Program-made: the position numbers and the translations under genes | The notes under the pieces: generated by a model | The model's input: the letters and a program-made list of their open reading frames with translations, nothing else | What the model was told of the DNA's origin: nothing | The model's database searches: none | Part shown: positions 25,398 to 33,803 of the stretch, one piece after another | Numbering within the stretch: the first letter of the stretch is position 1 | Layout: each line of letters starts with the position of its first letter | Assembly: GCF_000337095.1 (NCBI RefSeq) | Contig: NZ_AOIV01000006.1 | Coordinates: forward strand, 1 to 64,000 | Reading direction: 5' to 3' | Length of the DNA stretch: 64,000 nt | Source of the DNA: Halogeometricum pallidum JCM 14848 | Lineage (GTDB): Archaea > Halobacteriota > Halobacteria > Halobacteriales > Haloferacaceae

Positions 25398-26468
25398 CTA
25401 GCTGTCGGGGTCGCCGTCGTACGACTCGCGCTTCTCGGGCCGCAGGGTGTCCTCGTCGCCCTCCTCCTGTCGAATGTCGCTGCGCGCGTCGTTGTCGACG
25501 CGGCCGGTGATGCGTTCGTCCATGATGCCCTCTTGTTCGCCGAAGGGGTGGAGGCCGAAACCGTGACGCATCAGGGCGACGGCGCGGGGGGCGTGCTTCT
25601 GGTTTCCGCGCGATTTGAACAGTTCGATGACCGACTGGGTGATGACGGGCACCGGCGTCTCGCCCTTGAACGCCTCCTGCACCAGCCAGTTCACCTCGCC
25701 GGTGTCCTCGACGAAGTTCGGCACGTCCTCGAAGTTCTCGGGGGCGTCGGAGAACTGGTCTTCGTTCTTCAGCCCCTTCGACATCAACTCGACCAGCCAA
25801 CTCTCGATGACCGCGCCGTTGTTCCACGTCTCGAACAGGTCGCCCATCTCGCCGTCCAGGTCGAACTGCCCGGCCTTCAGGAGTTCGACGCCCTCGGCGA
25901 TGGACTGCAGCATCCCGAACTCGATGCCGTTGTGGACGAGTTTGACGAAGTGGCCGCTGCCCGGTTCGCCGACGTGGATGAGGCCGTCCTCCACGGAGAG
26001 GGTGTCGAGGTAGGGTTCGGCTATCTCGAAGCCCTCCTCCTTGCCGCCGACCATGAAGCAGGCGCCGTCCTTCGCGCGCGGCGGCCCGCCGCTGGTGCCG
26101 GTGTCGAGGAAGTAGACGCCCTCGTCCCAGCAGCGCTCCTCGCGGCGGATGGAGTCGCGCCAGAAGGAGTTGCCGCCGTCCATCACGACGTCGCCCTCGT
26201 CGAGTTCGCCGACGAGTTCGTCGAGTTGGTCGTCTATCAGTTCGCCCGCGGGCAGCGACATGTAGACGACGCGCGGCGGGTCGAGTTCCTCGGCCAGCGT
26301 CTCGTACTCACCGGCGTCGTGTACTTCGATGCCCGCCTCCTCCAGTTCGGGTCTGTCCTCGGCGTCGAGGCCGACGACGCGGATATCTTTCTCGACGGCC
26401 TGCCGCGCGAGGTTGCCGCCGATCTTACCCAATCCGACGATACCGAGCGTGAGTTCTTGCTCTGACAT
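25398..26468 (-). CDS. gndA: 6-phosphogluconate dehydrogenase (decarboxylating)
   Basis: A 356-residue short-type 6PGDH. The cofactor-binding motif is GIVGLGKIGGNLAR at residues 8-21, the substrate loop DGGNSFWRDS, and catalytic Lys/Asn are in SGHFVKLVHNGIEFGM (Lys near 175). The C-terminal helical domain follows. The tail after about residue 310 is charged and unlike the 300-residue bacterial form. The start is ATG 26468, preceded by aaggag at good Shine-Dalgarno spacing, so the upstream ATGs are not used. Haloarchaeal GndA oxidises 6-phosphogluconate to ribulose 5-phosphate; azf for the first step is nearby. Confidence 0.9.
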   Translation of the reverse strand: MSEQELTLGIVGLGKIGGNLARQAVEKDIRVVGLDAEDRPELEEAGIEVHDAGEYETLAEELDPPRVVYMSLPAGELIDDQLDELVGELDEGDVVMDGGNSFWRDSIRREERCWDEGVYFLDTGTSGGPPRAKDGACFMVGGKEEGFEIAEPYLDTLSVEDGLIHVGEPGSGHFVKLVHNGIEFGMLQSIAEGVELLKAGQFDLDGEMGDLFETWNNGAVIESWLVELMSKGLKNEDQFSDAPENFEDVPNFVEDTGEVNWLVQEAFKGETPVPVITQSVIELFKSRGNQKHAPRAVALMRHGFGLHPFGEQEGIMDERITGRVDNDARSDIRQEEGDEDTLRPEKRESYDGDPDS

Positions 26469-26723
26469 ATATGTCTCCTTGTAGTCGTGCATCGCCGTCC
26501 GCGCGTGCGGCGGCGCCGCACGCGCGTCTCCGTGATTCACCGCGAACACGAGGCGAGGGAATCGTTCGCGACGTCTCCCCCGTCCGCAATACGTGTCGAA
26601 GGGCGCCCGCGACGACCAAAATCGTGATGGCCGACGCGTTTAATCCGCCCGTCGCCGAATCTGAGGCCGAACCGACGGTACGGCCGGGAACGTCGGCCGC
26701 CGTGGGGGTCTCACCAGGCAGCC

Positions 26724-28595
26724 ATGAAGGAGTTCACGCCGATTTCCGACTACGGTATCGTCGGTAACTTAGAGACGTGTGCACTCGTGAGCGACCAGGG
26801 CGCCATCGATTGGTGCTGCTTCCCGTACCTCGACTCGCCGAGCGTCTTCGCCGCCCTCTTCGACGGCGAGCGAGGCGGGACGTTCTCGGTCGCACCCGCC
26901 CAGGAGTACGAGTCCCGACAGCGATACCTCGACCGGACGAACGTGCTCCAGACGACGTTCACCACCGCCGGCGGCGAACTGACCCTCACCGACTTCATGC
27001 TCGCGTCGGGGGAACCCTACGCCGAGGACCACCCCGCCGACGCCGTCTACCGGAAGGTGACGTGCACCGAGGGCAGCGTCGACGTGCACGTCGAGTTCGA
27101 ACCGCGGTTCGACTACGCCCGCGCCGACACGCGCGTCGAGTCGACCAGCGGGGGCGTCGTCGCCGAGGCCGGCGAGGAGTCGCTGTTCCTATCGTCGCCG
27201 GTGGACCTCGCCGTCGAGGACGCCGGGGACGGCGACGACCGGGCGGCGGCGACGTACCCGCTCTCCGCGAACGAGTCCCACTGGTTCGTCGCCCAGTACG
27301 GGAGCCACGAACCGCTGGCGGGCGGCACCTGCGACGGCCTGCTCTCGGACACCGTCGACTACTGGCGCGAGTGGGCGCACCCCTGCGGCGACGACGCCGA
27401 CGGGACGGAGAACTGCCTCCTCGAAGGCCGGACGCACGACCTGGCGGTCCGGTCCGGCCTCGTCCTGAAACTGCTGATGCGGCGGGACACGAGCGGTATC
27501 TGCGCCGCGCCGACCACGTCGCTCCCGGAGGACGTCGGCGGCGTGCGCAACTGGGACTACCGCTACTCGTGGATACGCGACGGCGCGTTCACCGTCCGCG
27601 CGCTGACGCATCTCGGTCACTACGAGGAGGCGTCGGCGTACCTCGACCGCTTTCTCGACCTCTCGAAGGAGTTCCACCCCGACGATATCAAGCCGCTGTA
27701 CTCGATGGACCGCGGGGAGGACCTGACGGAGACAGAACTGTCGCACCTCTCGGGTTATCTCGACTCCGCGCCCGTCCGCGCGGGCAACGACGCGGCCGAC
27801 CAGCGCCAACTCGACGTGTACGGCGAGTTGATACTCGCCATCTACCAACTGCTCTGGGCCGGCCGCGAGATAGGCGAGGACGACTGGCGGGCGGTCCACG
27901 ACATCGCCGACCACATCTGCGAGGTATGGGACGAACCCGGGTCGGGCATCTGGGAGGTCCGCGGCGACGAGCACCAGTTCGTCTACTCGAAGGTGATGTG
28001 CTGGGTCGGTCTCGACCGAGCGATACAGATGGCCGAGGAACTCGACTACGCCGCCGCGGAGGAGCGCTGGTCGGCGGTCCGCGACGAGATTCACGAGACG
28101 GTCCTCGACCGGGGATACAGCGAGGAACTCGGGGCGTTCACCCAATGTTACGACGACGACACGCTGGACGCAACCGGACTGCTCATCCCGCTGACGGGCT
28201 TTCTCCCCCCGGACGACGAACGGGTCCGCTCGACGGTCGACGCGATACGCGAGAAACTGGCGACCGAGGAGGGACTCGTCTTTCGCTACAAGGGGGGCGC
28301 CGACCCCCTTCCGGGAGAGGAAGGAGCGTTCGTGCTCTGTTCGTTCTGGCTCGTCGACGCCCTCGCGGTCACCGGCCGCGTCGACGAGGCCGAGGCGATA
28401 TTCGAGAGCGTACTCGACTACGCGGAGCCGTTGGGACTGCTCTCCGAGGAGATAGACGCCGAGACGGGACGGTTACTCGGAAACTTCCCGCAGGCGTTCA
28501 GCCACATCGGCCTGGTGAACGCTGCGCTCTACCTCGCGGAGGCGCGTCTGGACCGCGAGATACAGCCGTTCGGTTCGCACTCCTTCGAGGGGTGA
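26724..28595 (+). CDS. Glycoside hydrolase family 15, trehalase/glucoamylase-like
   Basis: A 623-residue GH15 protein. The N-terminal domain starts with ISDYGIVGNLETCALVS and AIDWCCFPYLDSPSVFAAL, the signature of the trehalase-like GH15 subgroup known from mycobacteria and Thermoplasma. The barrel carries NWDYRYSWIRDGAFTVRAL near residues 274-292, and the C-terminal part has the second catalytic region (EGAFVLCSFWLVDALAVTGR) and NFPQAFSHIGLVNAAL. Cytoplasmic, no signal peptide. Its distance of 2.3 kb to otsA favours trehalase, but glucoamylase cannot be excluded by sequence alone. It is convergent with azf, with 13 nt between the stops. Confidence 0.87.
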   Translation: MKEFTPISDYGIVGNLETCALVSDQGAIDWCCFPYLDSPSVFAALFDGERGGTFSVAPAQEYESRQRYLDRTNVLQTTFTTAGGELTLTDFMLASGEPYAEDHPADAVYRKVTCTEGSVDVHVEFEPRFDYARADTRVESTSGGVVAEAGEESLFLSSPVDLAVEDAGDGDDRAAATYPLSANESHWFVAQYGSHEPLAGGTCDGLLSDTVDYWREWAHPCGDDADGTENCLLEGRTHDLAVRSGLVLKLLMRRDTSGICAAPTTSLPEDVGGVRNWDYRYSWIRDGAFTVRALTHLGHYEEASAYLDRFLDLSKEFHPDDIKPLYSMDRGEDLTETELSHLSGYLDSAPVRAGNDAADQRQLDVYGELILAIYQLLWAGREIGEDDWRAVHDIADHICEVWDEPGSGIWEVRGDEHQFVYSKVMCWVGLDRAIQMAEELDYAAAEERWSAVRDEIHETVLDRGYSEELGAFTQCYDDDTLDATGLLIPLTGFLPPDDERVRSTVDAIREKLATEEGLVFRYKGGADPLPGEEGAFVLCSFWLVDALAVTGRVDEAEAIFESVLDYAEPLGLLSEEIDAETGRLLGNFPQAFSHIGLVNAALYLAEARLDREIQPFGSHSFEG

Positions 28596-28608
28596 GGGGT
28601 CGTCGGAG

Positions 28609-29409
28609 TCAGTTCGACTCGATGACCTCGGCGGCGTTGTCCCGCGGCCGGTAGCCGATGGTCCGGAGACCGTGCGTCAGCGACAGACAGCGCTCGTCGT
28701 TCGCGGAGATGGCGTTGACCGTGACCGAGTTCTCCTCCTCGGGCAGGTCCGCGAGACTCGCCGCCCGCACGGCGTCCTTGCAGTCGCGCGGACTCAGCCA
28801 CATCGCGCGGGCGAACCGGGCGGCCTCCTCGGCGTATTCTTCGGAGACGGGGTCGGTCACCTCCGATTTCAGGTCCTCCTCGGCGAGCAACCAGCCGATT
28901 CGGAGGTTCACCGCCTCGACGCCCTCCCGGTGGGCGAAGTAGTTCCCCATCGCCTCGCCGGCCACCTTCGTGACGCCGTAGAAGGAGTCCGGCGCCGTCT
29001 CGTCGTCGGGGTCGATGACGTCGGTGCCCGCGCGCATCGTCTCGGGTTCGTCCGGGTCGGCCACGATGTGTCCGTTCGTCGCGTGGTTCGAGGAGGCGTA
29101 CACCACCCGACCCACGTCGTTCTCGTCGGCCGCGTAGTAGGCGTTGTAGGCACCCTCGACGTTGACGTCCTTCAACTCGTCCCACTCGGCGTACGGCGAG
29201 GGGTTCGCCGCGAGGTGGACGAGGACGTCGGCGTCCTCGGGCAGTTTCTCGACGAACTCCTCGCGGTCGGAAACGTCCGCGACGACGCTCTCCATCCCCT
29301 CCGTCTCCGTGTGCGTTATCGGCGTGACCTTGTGCGTCTCGTGGTCGAACGCCTCGACGGCGGTGCTCCCGACGTTGCCGGCGGCACCGGTGATGGCGAT
29401 GTGTGCCAT
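28609..29409 (-). CDS. azf: NAD-dependent glucose-6-phosphate dehydrogenase (archaeal zwischenferment)
   Basis: A 266-residue extended SDR. Features are the cofactor motif ITGAAGNVGST at residues 6-16, acidic residues after strand 2, HLAANPSPYAEW, catalytic Ser in YASSNHATNG, and YGVTKVAGEAMGNY with Tyr/Lys. This matches the Haloferax Azf enzyme, an unusual NAD-dependent glucose-6-phosphate dehydrogenase unrelated to bacterial Zwf. Its presence within 2.2 kb of gnd and rpiA completes the oxidative pentose phosphate route in one neighbourhood. A TATA-like box sits 26-33 nt upstream. Related SDRs with uronate dehydrogenase activity are the main alternative. Confidence 0.85.
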   Translation of the reverse strand: MAHIAITGAAGNVGSTAVEAFDHETHKVTPITHTETEGMESVVADVSDREEFVEKLPEDADVLVHLAANPSPYAEWDELKDVNVEGAYNAYYAADENDVGRVVYASSNHATNGHIVADPDEPETMRAGTDVIDPDDETAPDSFYGVTKVAGEAMGNYFAHREGVEAVNLRIGWLLAEEDLKSEVTDPVSEEYAEEAARFARAMWLSPRDCKDAVRAASLADLPEEENSVTVNAISANDERCLSLTHGLRTIGYRPRDNAAEVIESN

Positions 29410-29434
29410 GTCGGTGCCAACTGCGGCGGCGAGG

Positions 29435-29442
29435 AGTAAAGG
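29435..29442 (-). promoter_or_regulatory. TATA-like box of azf
   Basis: The minus strand reads cctttact, 26-33 nt before the ATG at 29409, indicating a leaderless azf transcript. Confidence 0.5.
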
Positions 29443-29537
29443 TTCGGCGGCCGCGCGTCCGAACGCGAACGGGGCCGTCGCCGCCGTCTCCGACGGAACG
29501 CCCCCGTCCGCCCGCCGCGTCTGAATCGCCCGCCGGC

Positions 29538-29545
29538 TATTTTAC
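29538..29545 (+). promoter_or_regulatory. TATA-like box of coxC
   Basis: tattttac is centred about 27 nt upstream of the ATG at 29568; this supports that start rather than upstream in-frame codons. Confidence 0.5.
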
Positions 29546-29567
29546 GGTCCCTCCCCAGGCTGAACGT

Positions 29568-30428
29568 ATGGGTACGGCAACCGATTCTGAGGACGAGGAG
29601 GGCGGACTCGGCCCGCCGGCGGGGTGGGACGTCCCCCGCGGACTCGACGAGTCGTCGTGGTGGCCGTTCATCGCCGCCGTCGGCGCGGCGAATCTCTATC
29701 TCGGCGCGGGCCTGTTCATCATCGGGTGGACGGACTACTCGCTCGTTCCGAAGTTCCTCGGACCGCTGTTCTTCGGCGGCGGAGCGTTCCTTCTTCTCGT
29801 CGGCATGTTCGGTTGGCTCTATCAGGCGTTCGTCGAACCCTACTGGGACAAAGACGAGAGCATCCTCGACTCCGGCGTCCACCGACTCGGCATGTTGCTG
29901 TTCGTGCTGACGGACATCGCGACGTTCGCCGCCGGGTTCACGTACTACTACTTCCTCCGCATCGGCGCGTGGCCCCCCGAGGAGCTTCCGCATCTGCTCA
30001 CGCCGGTGTTGGCGATAAACACCGTCCTCCTCGTCGGTTCGAGCTTCACGTTCGAGTACGCGCACAAGAAACTCTCCGGCGGCGACCGCAAGCGGTTCTT
30101 GGTGTGGCTCGGGGTGACGCTGGCACTCGGGTTGGCGTTCGTCGGCGGGCAGGTGTACGAGTACCACGAGATGATCGTCAAGGAGGGGTTCACCATCTCC
30201 ACGGGGCTGTTCGGTCCCGCGTTTTTCGGGCTGACGGGGCTGCACGGTCTCCACGTCGTCACGGGGACGATACTCATGGGAATCCTGCTCGTACGGGGGC
30301 TGATGGGGCAGTTCAGCGCCGGCCGCGACACCGCCGTCAGGACCGTCTCGATGTACTGGCACTTCGTCGACGCCATCTGGCTCGTCATCATCGTGTCGCT
30401 GTACTTCGGCGCGACGTTCGGCGCCTGA
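29568..30428 (+). CDS. coxC: Haem-copper oxidase subunit III
   Basis: A 286-residue membrane protein with seven hydrophobic helices. The N-terminal 25 residues are charged, then SWWPFIAAVGAANLYLGAG. Subunit III blocks are FVLTDIATFAAGFTYYYF, FTFEYAHKKLSGGDR, GLHGLHVVTGTILMG and MYWHFVDAIWLVIIVSLYF; the last is the classical YWHFVDxxW of CoxC. Located in the cytoplasmic membrane with subunits I and II encoded within 5 kb. The start is set by the TATA box and by the loss of homology before it. Confidence 0.92.
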   Translation: MGTATDSEDEEGGLGPPAGWDVPRGLDESSWWPFIAAVGAANLYLGAGLFIIGWTDYSLVPKFLGPLFFGGGAFLLLVGMFGWLYQAFVEPYWDKDESILDSGVHRLGMLLFVLTDIATFAAGFTYYYFLRIGAWPPEELPHLLTPVLAINTVLLVGSSFTFEYAHKKLSGGDRKRFLVWLGVTLALGLAFVGGQVYEYHEMIVKEGFTISTGLFGPAFFGLTGLHGLHVVTGTILMGILLVRGLMGQFSAGRDTAVRTVSMYWHFVDAIWLVIIVSLYFGATFGA

Positions 30429-30498
30429 GAGGGCGTCCAACGTTCGGCACGGGCCGGACGCCAGTAGATTTACCCTCGATTCCGCCCCTCCTTCTCCC

Positions 30499-30684
30499 AT
30501 GGCGACGCTCCCCAAGTTGACGACGACGCAGGGACTGTACGACTGGCTCCTCGCGCTGACGGTGTTGTTCGCGGCGTTCCTCGGCGCCCTGCTCCTCGCG
30601 TCGTTCTTCGGCTTCATCCCCCCCATCGACCAGTTGGACGGGGGCGGTGCGCTCCTGCTTCCGGTCGTCCCGGCGCTCGGGTGA
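30499..30684 (+). CDS. Small membrane protein of the oxidase locus
   Basis: A 61-residue protein with one strong hydrophobic segment (residues 15-37) and a second weaker one at the C-terminus (GGGALLLPVVPALG). A TATA-like atttac lies about 30 nt upstream of the ATG, so it is transcribed on its own. It sits between coxC and the oxidase membrane protein genes, as small accessory subunits of haloarchaeal oxidases often do. No family recognised; a minor oxidase subunit is a guess from position. Confidence 0.55.
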   Translation: MATLPKLTTTQGLYDWLLALTVLFAAFLGALLLASFFGFIPPIDQLDGGGALLLPVVPALG

Positions 30685-30734
30685 CGAGCGACGGATACCG
30701 GGCGACGCCGCGGCTCGGTTTCGACCCCGACCGC

Positions 30735-31235
30735 TCAGCGGTCGGACCGATGGGCCAGCATCCGGGCGAGTCGCGGCGAGTAGAACAGACCGAGGCCCAC
30801 GAGGACGCCGAGGACGCCGGCCGGGAGGACCCACGGCGCCGCCGAGGCGCACTCGTCCATCGTCTCGATGGCCACGTAGTACTCCTCGCCCTCGTACGCG
30901 ACGAGAGCGCCGCCGCTGAACGCCGCCTCGTGTTCGAGTTCGCCGTGGACGTCGCCGGTCCCGCTCACCGACCCGACGGCTTCCTCGAACGCCTCCTTCT
31001 CGGCCTCGTTCAGTTCCTCGTAGTCGAGTTGCGTCCACGAGGGGTCGACCGTCCCCTCCGGCGCGTTGTGGTCGATGTCCTCGGGCGGCGTCACCGCGAT
31101 GGCGGGGACGCCGCAGAGGCCGAGGTCGTCCTGTACGGCGGCGTAGCCGCCGTAGACGGCGCCGCCGATGCTCGCGCAGAACACCAGGGCGCCGAGGAAC
31201 GGCAGGGCGTACGCCGCGGCGTCGCTCCAGTTCAC
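30735..31235 (-). CDS. Two-helix membrane protein with extracytoplasmic domain, unknown function
   Basis: A 166-residue protein read from a GTG at 31235. A first hydrophobic segment spans about residues 8-33 and a second about 132-153. Between them is an acidic domain (about 95 residues) containing LDYEELNEAEKEAFEEAVGS and EEYYVAIETMDECAS. Cys residues in LCGVP and DECAS could pair outside the membrane. It follows coxA at a distance of 76 nt on the same strand, so it is probably co-transcribed with subunit I. The YEELNEAEKEAF stretch recurs in haloarchaeal membrane proteins of unknown role; I do not assign a function. Confidence 0.65.
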   Translation of the reverse strand: MNWSDAAAYALPFLGALVFCASIGGAVYGGYAAVQDDLGLCGVPAIAVTPPEDIDHNAPEGTVDPSWTQLDYEELNEAEKEAFEEAVGSVSGTGDVHGELEHEAAFSGGALVAYEGEEYYVAIETMDECASAAPWVLPAGVLGVLVGLGLFYSPRLARMLAHRSDR

Positions 31236-31311
31236 CGCGCGTCACCCCCGCGCGTGCGTGTCAGTCGCCGCGTCCGGGCGCTCGCCCCCGCCGCGGCGTG
31301 AGATGTCACCG

Positions 31312-33603
31312 TCATTCCGAGACGTGGACGAGCGACGTTTTCAGACGGCCGCTCAGCATCTTGAACGTGGTCGCCAATCCCGCCCCGTAGGCGAGGTGGG
31401 CGACGAACGCCACCAGGATGTAGCCGACGAGTTCCCACCCGGACTGGCCGCTGTAGAACGCCACGAAGAACCCCGGGAGCATCACCACGGCGAACACGAG
31501 GCCCGTCCTGAGGAGGGGTTCCCCCGGCAGGAAGTCCGCGAAGGTGACGAACAGAAGCGCCCACGTGGTCATCCCGCCGCCGAGGAAGATGAGGTAGCCG
31601 ACGAGCGGACTGCCCTCCACCCCGACGAGTTCGGCGAGTTCGGCGAACGACACCAGGTCGAACACGCCCAGGAGGGAGCCGACGTAGAGGACGGCCGACA
31701 TGAGCATCATGCCGACGAAGCCGGCGACGGCGCCGACGACCACGTCGTTGCCGATGCCGGAGAGGTCCTCGAACGCCTTCGGACTGCCCGTGTCGGGTTC
31801 GTCCTTCTGGTCGCCGACCATCTGGCTCTCCGCGGCGGCCCGCGTCTCCTCGGGCGAGGTGCTGGTGACGCCGTACTTCTCGGCGAGTCGCGCCTCGAAC
31901 GCCTGCCACTCGCGGGTGAACTGCTGGGTCTTCTTCAGGTCCCACACGTCGGCGTCGCGGACGAGGTCGCCGAACCACAGCGAGTGCAACATGTTGTACA
32001 GCCACAGCAGGACGCTGAAGCCGATGACGAACGCGCCCACGGAGGCGACGTCGTGGAACAACTGGAACTTCGGCGGGTAGGAGGCGAACCGCCGCGGCAT
32101 CCCGAGAGCGCCCATTATCAGGAACGCCATGAACGTGACGAACACGCCGACGGAGGTGAGCACCGCCTGCAGGCGCGCCAGACGTTGGTTGTACATCCGT
32201 TCGGTGATGATGGGGAACCAGTAGTAGGAGGCGGCGAACATCTGAAACGGGATGATCGCCATCAGGATCATGTGGAAGTGTCCGACGACGTAGTAGGTGT
32301 CCTGATACATCACGTCGATGGGGATGGACGCGAGGAAGACGCCCGTGATCCCTCCGATGACGAACAGACCGAGGCCGCCGGCGGAGAACAGCATCGGCGC
32401 GGTGAGCCTGATGTCGCCCTTCCACATCGTCGTCATCCAGTTGAACACCTTGATGGCGCTCGGAACGGCGATGGCGATGGAGACGATCATAAAGGAGGTG
32501 AGGAGTCGCGGGTCCATCCCCGTCGTGAACATGTGGTGGGCCCAGACGCCGAACGACATCACGCCGATTGCGAGCGTCGAGTAGACGACGAACTTGAACC
32601 CGAACAGCTTCCGTCCCGAGAACTTCGGGAGGATGGTGCTCATCAGCCCCGTCGCGGGCAGGAAGATGATGTACACCTCCGGGTGGCCGAAGAACCAAAA
32701 CAGGTTCTGATACAGTATCGACCCGCCGGCTTCGACGGCGTAGAAGGAGGTGCCGAAGTTGCGGTCGAGCAGCAGCATCAGGATGGCGCTCCCCAGCAGG
32801 GGGAACGCGAAGAGGATGATGCCGCTCGTCGTCAGCATCGACCACGTGAAGATGTCGAAATCGCCGATATCGACGTCCGGTCCGCGCTTCATGAAGATGG
32901 TGACGATGAAGTTTATCGCCCCCATCATCGTCGATAGCCCGCTCAGGTGCAACCCGAGTAACATGAAGTCTATCTGCGGGTTGGCCAACTGCGTCGACAA
33001 CGGGGTGTACAGCGTCCACCCCGTCGCCGGCGGGGCCAGCGTGTACAGGATTTCCAGCATCGAGCGCGGCAGTCCGAGCCCGAGAACCCGCGCGATGACC
33101 TCGGTGATGAGACCGCCGCGGACGAGGAGCAGCGACGGCGGCAGGAGCCAGAAGGCGATGGCGTTGATGCGCGGGAACGCCAAATCGTCGGCGCCGATCA
33201 GCAACGGAAGGAAGTAGTTCGCCATCCCGAAGAACACCGGCGTGACGAAGAAGAAAAGCATCGTCAGCCCGTGGGTCGTGAACAGCGCGTTGTACGTCTC
33301 CTCGGACCACACGTCGACGGCGGGCGTCAGCAGTTCGGTCCGAATCATCATCGAGTCGACGCCGCCCCACAGGGCCGCTACGGTCCCGAAGACGAGATAG
33401 AGGAGGCCGATGTCCTTGTGGTCGACCGTCGTCACCCACCGGAGGAGGTTCGCCTTCTTCTCGCGTTCCTCCGTCTCGTCGCCCCGGACGTGTCCGCCGT
33501 CCGCGAGGATGGTCCGCGAGAGATTCCGGAACGACCCGTACCGCGCGCGGAGGACCACCCCGACGACGAGACACGCCACGAACGCGTACGGGACGACGCT
33601 CAT
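31312..33603 (-). CDS. coxA: Haem-copper oxidase subunit I with long C-terminal extension
   Basis: A 763-residue subunit I from ATG 33603 (ggag about 7 nt upstream). Haem and copper ligands are visible: His in FTTHGLTMLFFF, His/Tyr in FFGHPEVYIIFLP, the His pair in GVWAHHMFTTG, and His residues in VVGHFHMILMAI. The canonical twelve-helix core ends near residue 530. Beyond it are a charged linker with SESQMVGDQKDEPDTG and about 165 residues containing four or five more membrane segments. The TATA-like box at 33672-33679 excludes the upstream ATG at 33669. The protein reduces oxygen and pumps protons in the cytoplasmic membrane. Confidence 0.93.
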   Translation of the reverse strand: MSVVPYAFVACLVVGVVLRARYGSFRNLSRTILADGGHVRGDETEEREKKANLLRWVTTVDHKDIGLLYLVFGTVAALWGGVDSMMIRTELLTPAVDVWSEETYNALFTTHGLTMLFFFVTPVFFGMANYFLPLLIGADDLAFPRINAIAFWLLPPSLLLVRGGLITEVIARVLGLGLPRSMLEILYTLAPPATGWTLYTPLSTQLANPQIDFMLLGLHLSGLSTMMGAINFIVTIFMKRGPDVDIGDFDIFTWSMLTTSGIILFAFPLLGSAILMLLLDRNFGTSFYAVEAGGSILYQNLFWFFGHPEVYIIFLPATGLMSTILPKFSGRKLFGFKFVVYSTLAIGVMSFGVWAHHMFTTGMDPRLLTSFMIVSIAIAVPSAIKVFNWMTTMWKGDIRLTAPMLFSAGGLGLFVIGGITGVFLASIPIDVMYQDTYYVVGHFHMILMAIIPFQMFAASYYWFPIITERMYNQRLARLQAVLTSVGVFVTFMAFLIMGALGMPRRFASYPPKFQLFHDVASVGAFVIGFSVLLWLYNMLHSLWFGDLVRDADVWDLKKTQQFTREWQAFEARLAEKYGVTSTSPEETRAAAESQMVGDQKDEPDTGSPKAFEDLSGIGNDVVVGAVAGFVGMMLMSAVLYVGSLLGVFDLVSFAELAELVGVEGSPLVGYLIFLGGGMTTWALLFVTFADFLPGEPLLRTGLVFAVVMLPGFFVAFYSGQSGWELVGYILVAFVAHLAYGAGLATTFKMLSGRLKTSLVHVSE

Positions 33604-33671
33604 GGAGAACTCCGAAGAGAGAACGGTTCGACTGCGTAGTTCATCTCGTCTTCGGGAAAGGACTTCCATCG

Positions 33672-33679
33672 ATTAAATC
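33672..33679 (-). promoter_or_regulatory. TATA-like box of coxA
   Basis: The minus strand reads gatttaat. Transcription would start about 25 nt further on, downstream of the ATG at 33669 and leaving a leader of roughly 45 nt with a Shine-Dalgarno-like ggag before ATG 33603. Confidence 0.45.
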
Positions 33680-33772
33680 TATTCCCCGCCTGGCCGAAAG
33701 ATTCAATCTCCGGATCGCTCGAACGCGTCTTCGAACCGGACAGTCGGGCATCGCGTCGGGTGACCCATCAGA

Positions 33773-33780
33773 GTTTAGTT
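33773..33780 (+). promoter_or_regulatory. TATA-like box of coxB
   Basis: gtttagtt is centred about 27 nt before the ATG at 33804; coxA and coxB are thus transcribed divergently from separate boxes in a 200-nt region. Confidence 0.45.
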
Positions 33781-33803
33781 CGCATCGCTCCGAGACGTAC
33801 GCA

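Noticed and set aside
31232-33574. A 780-codon alternative frame over coxA
   Set aside because: Same strand, shifted frame of a real haem-copper oxidase gene; composition is Arg/His-rich and has no hydrophobic helices.
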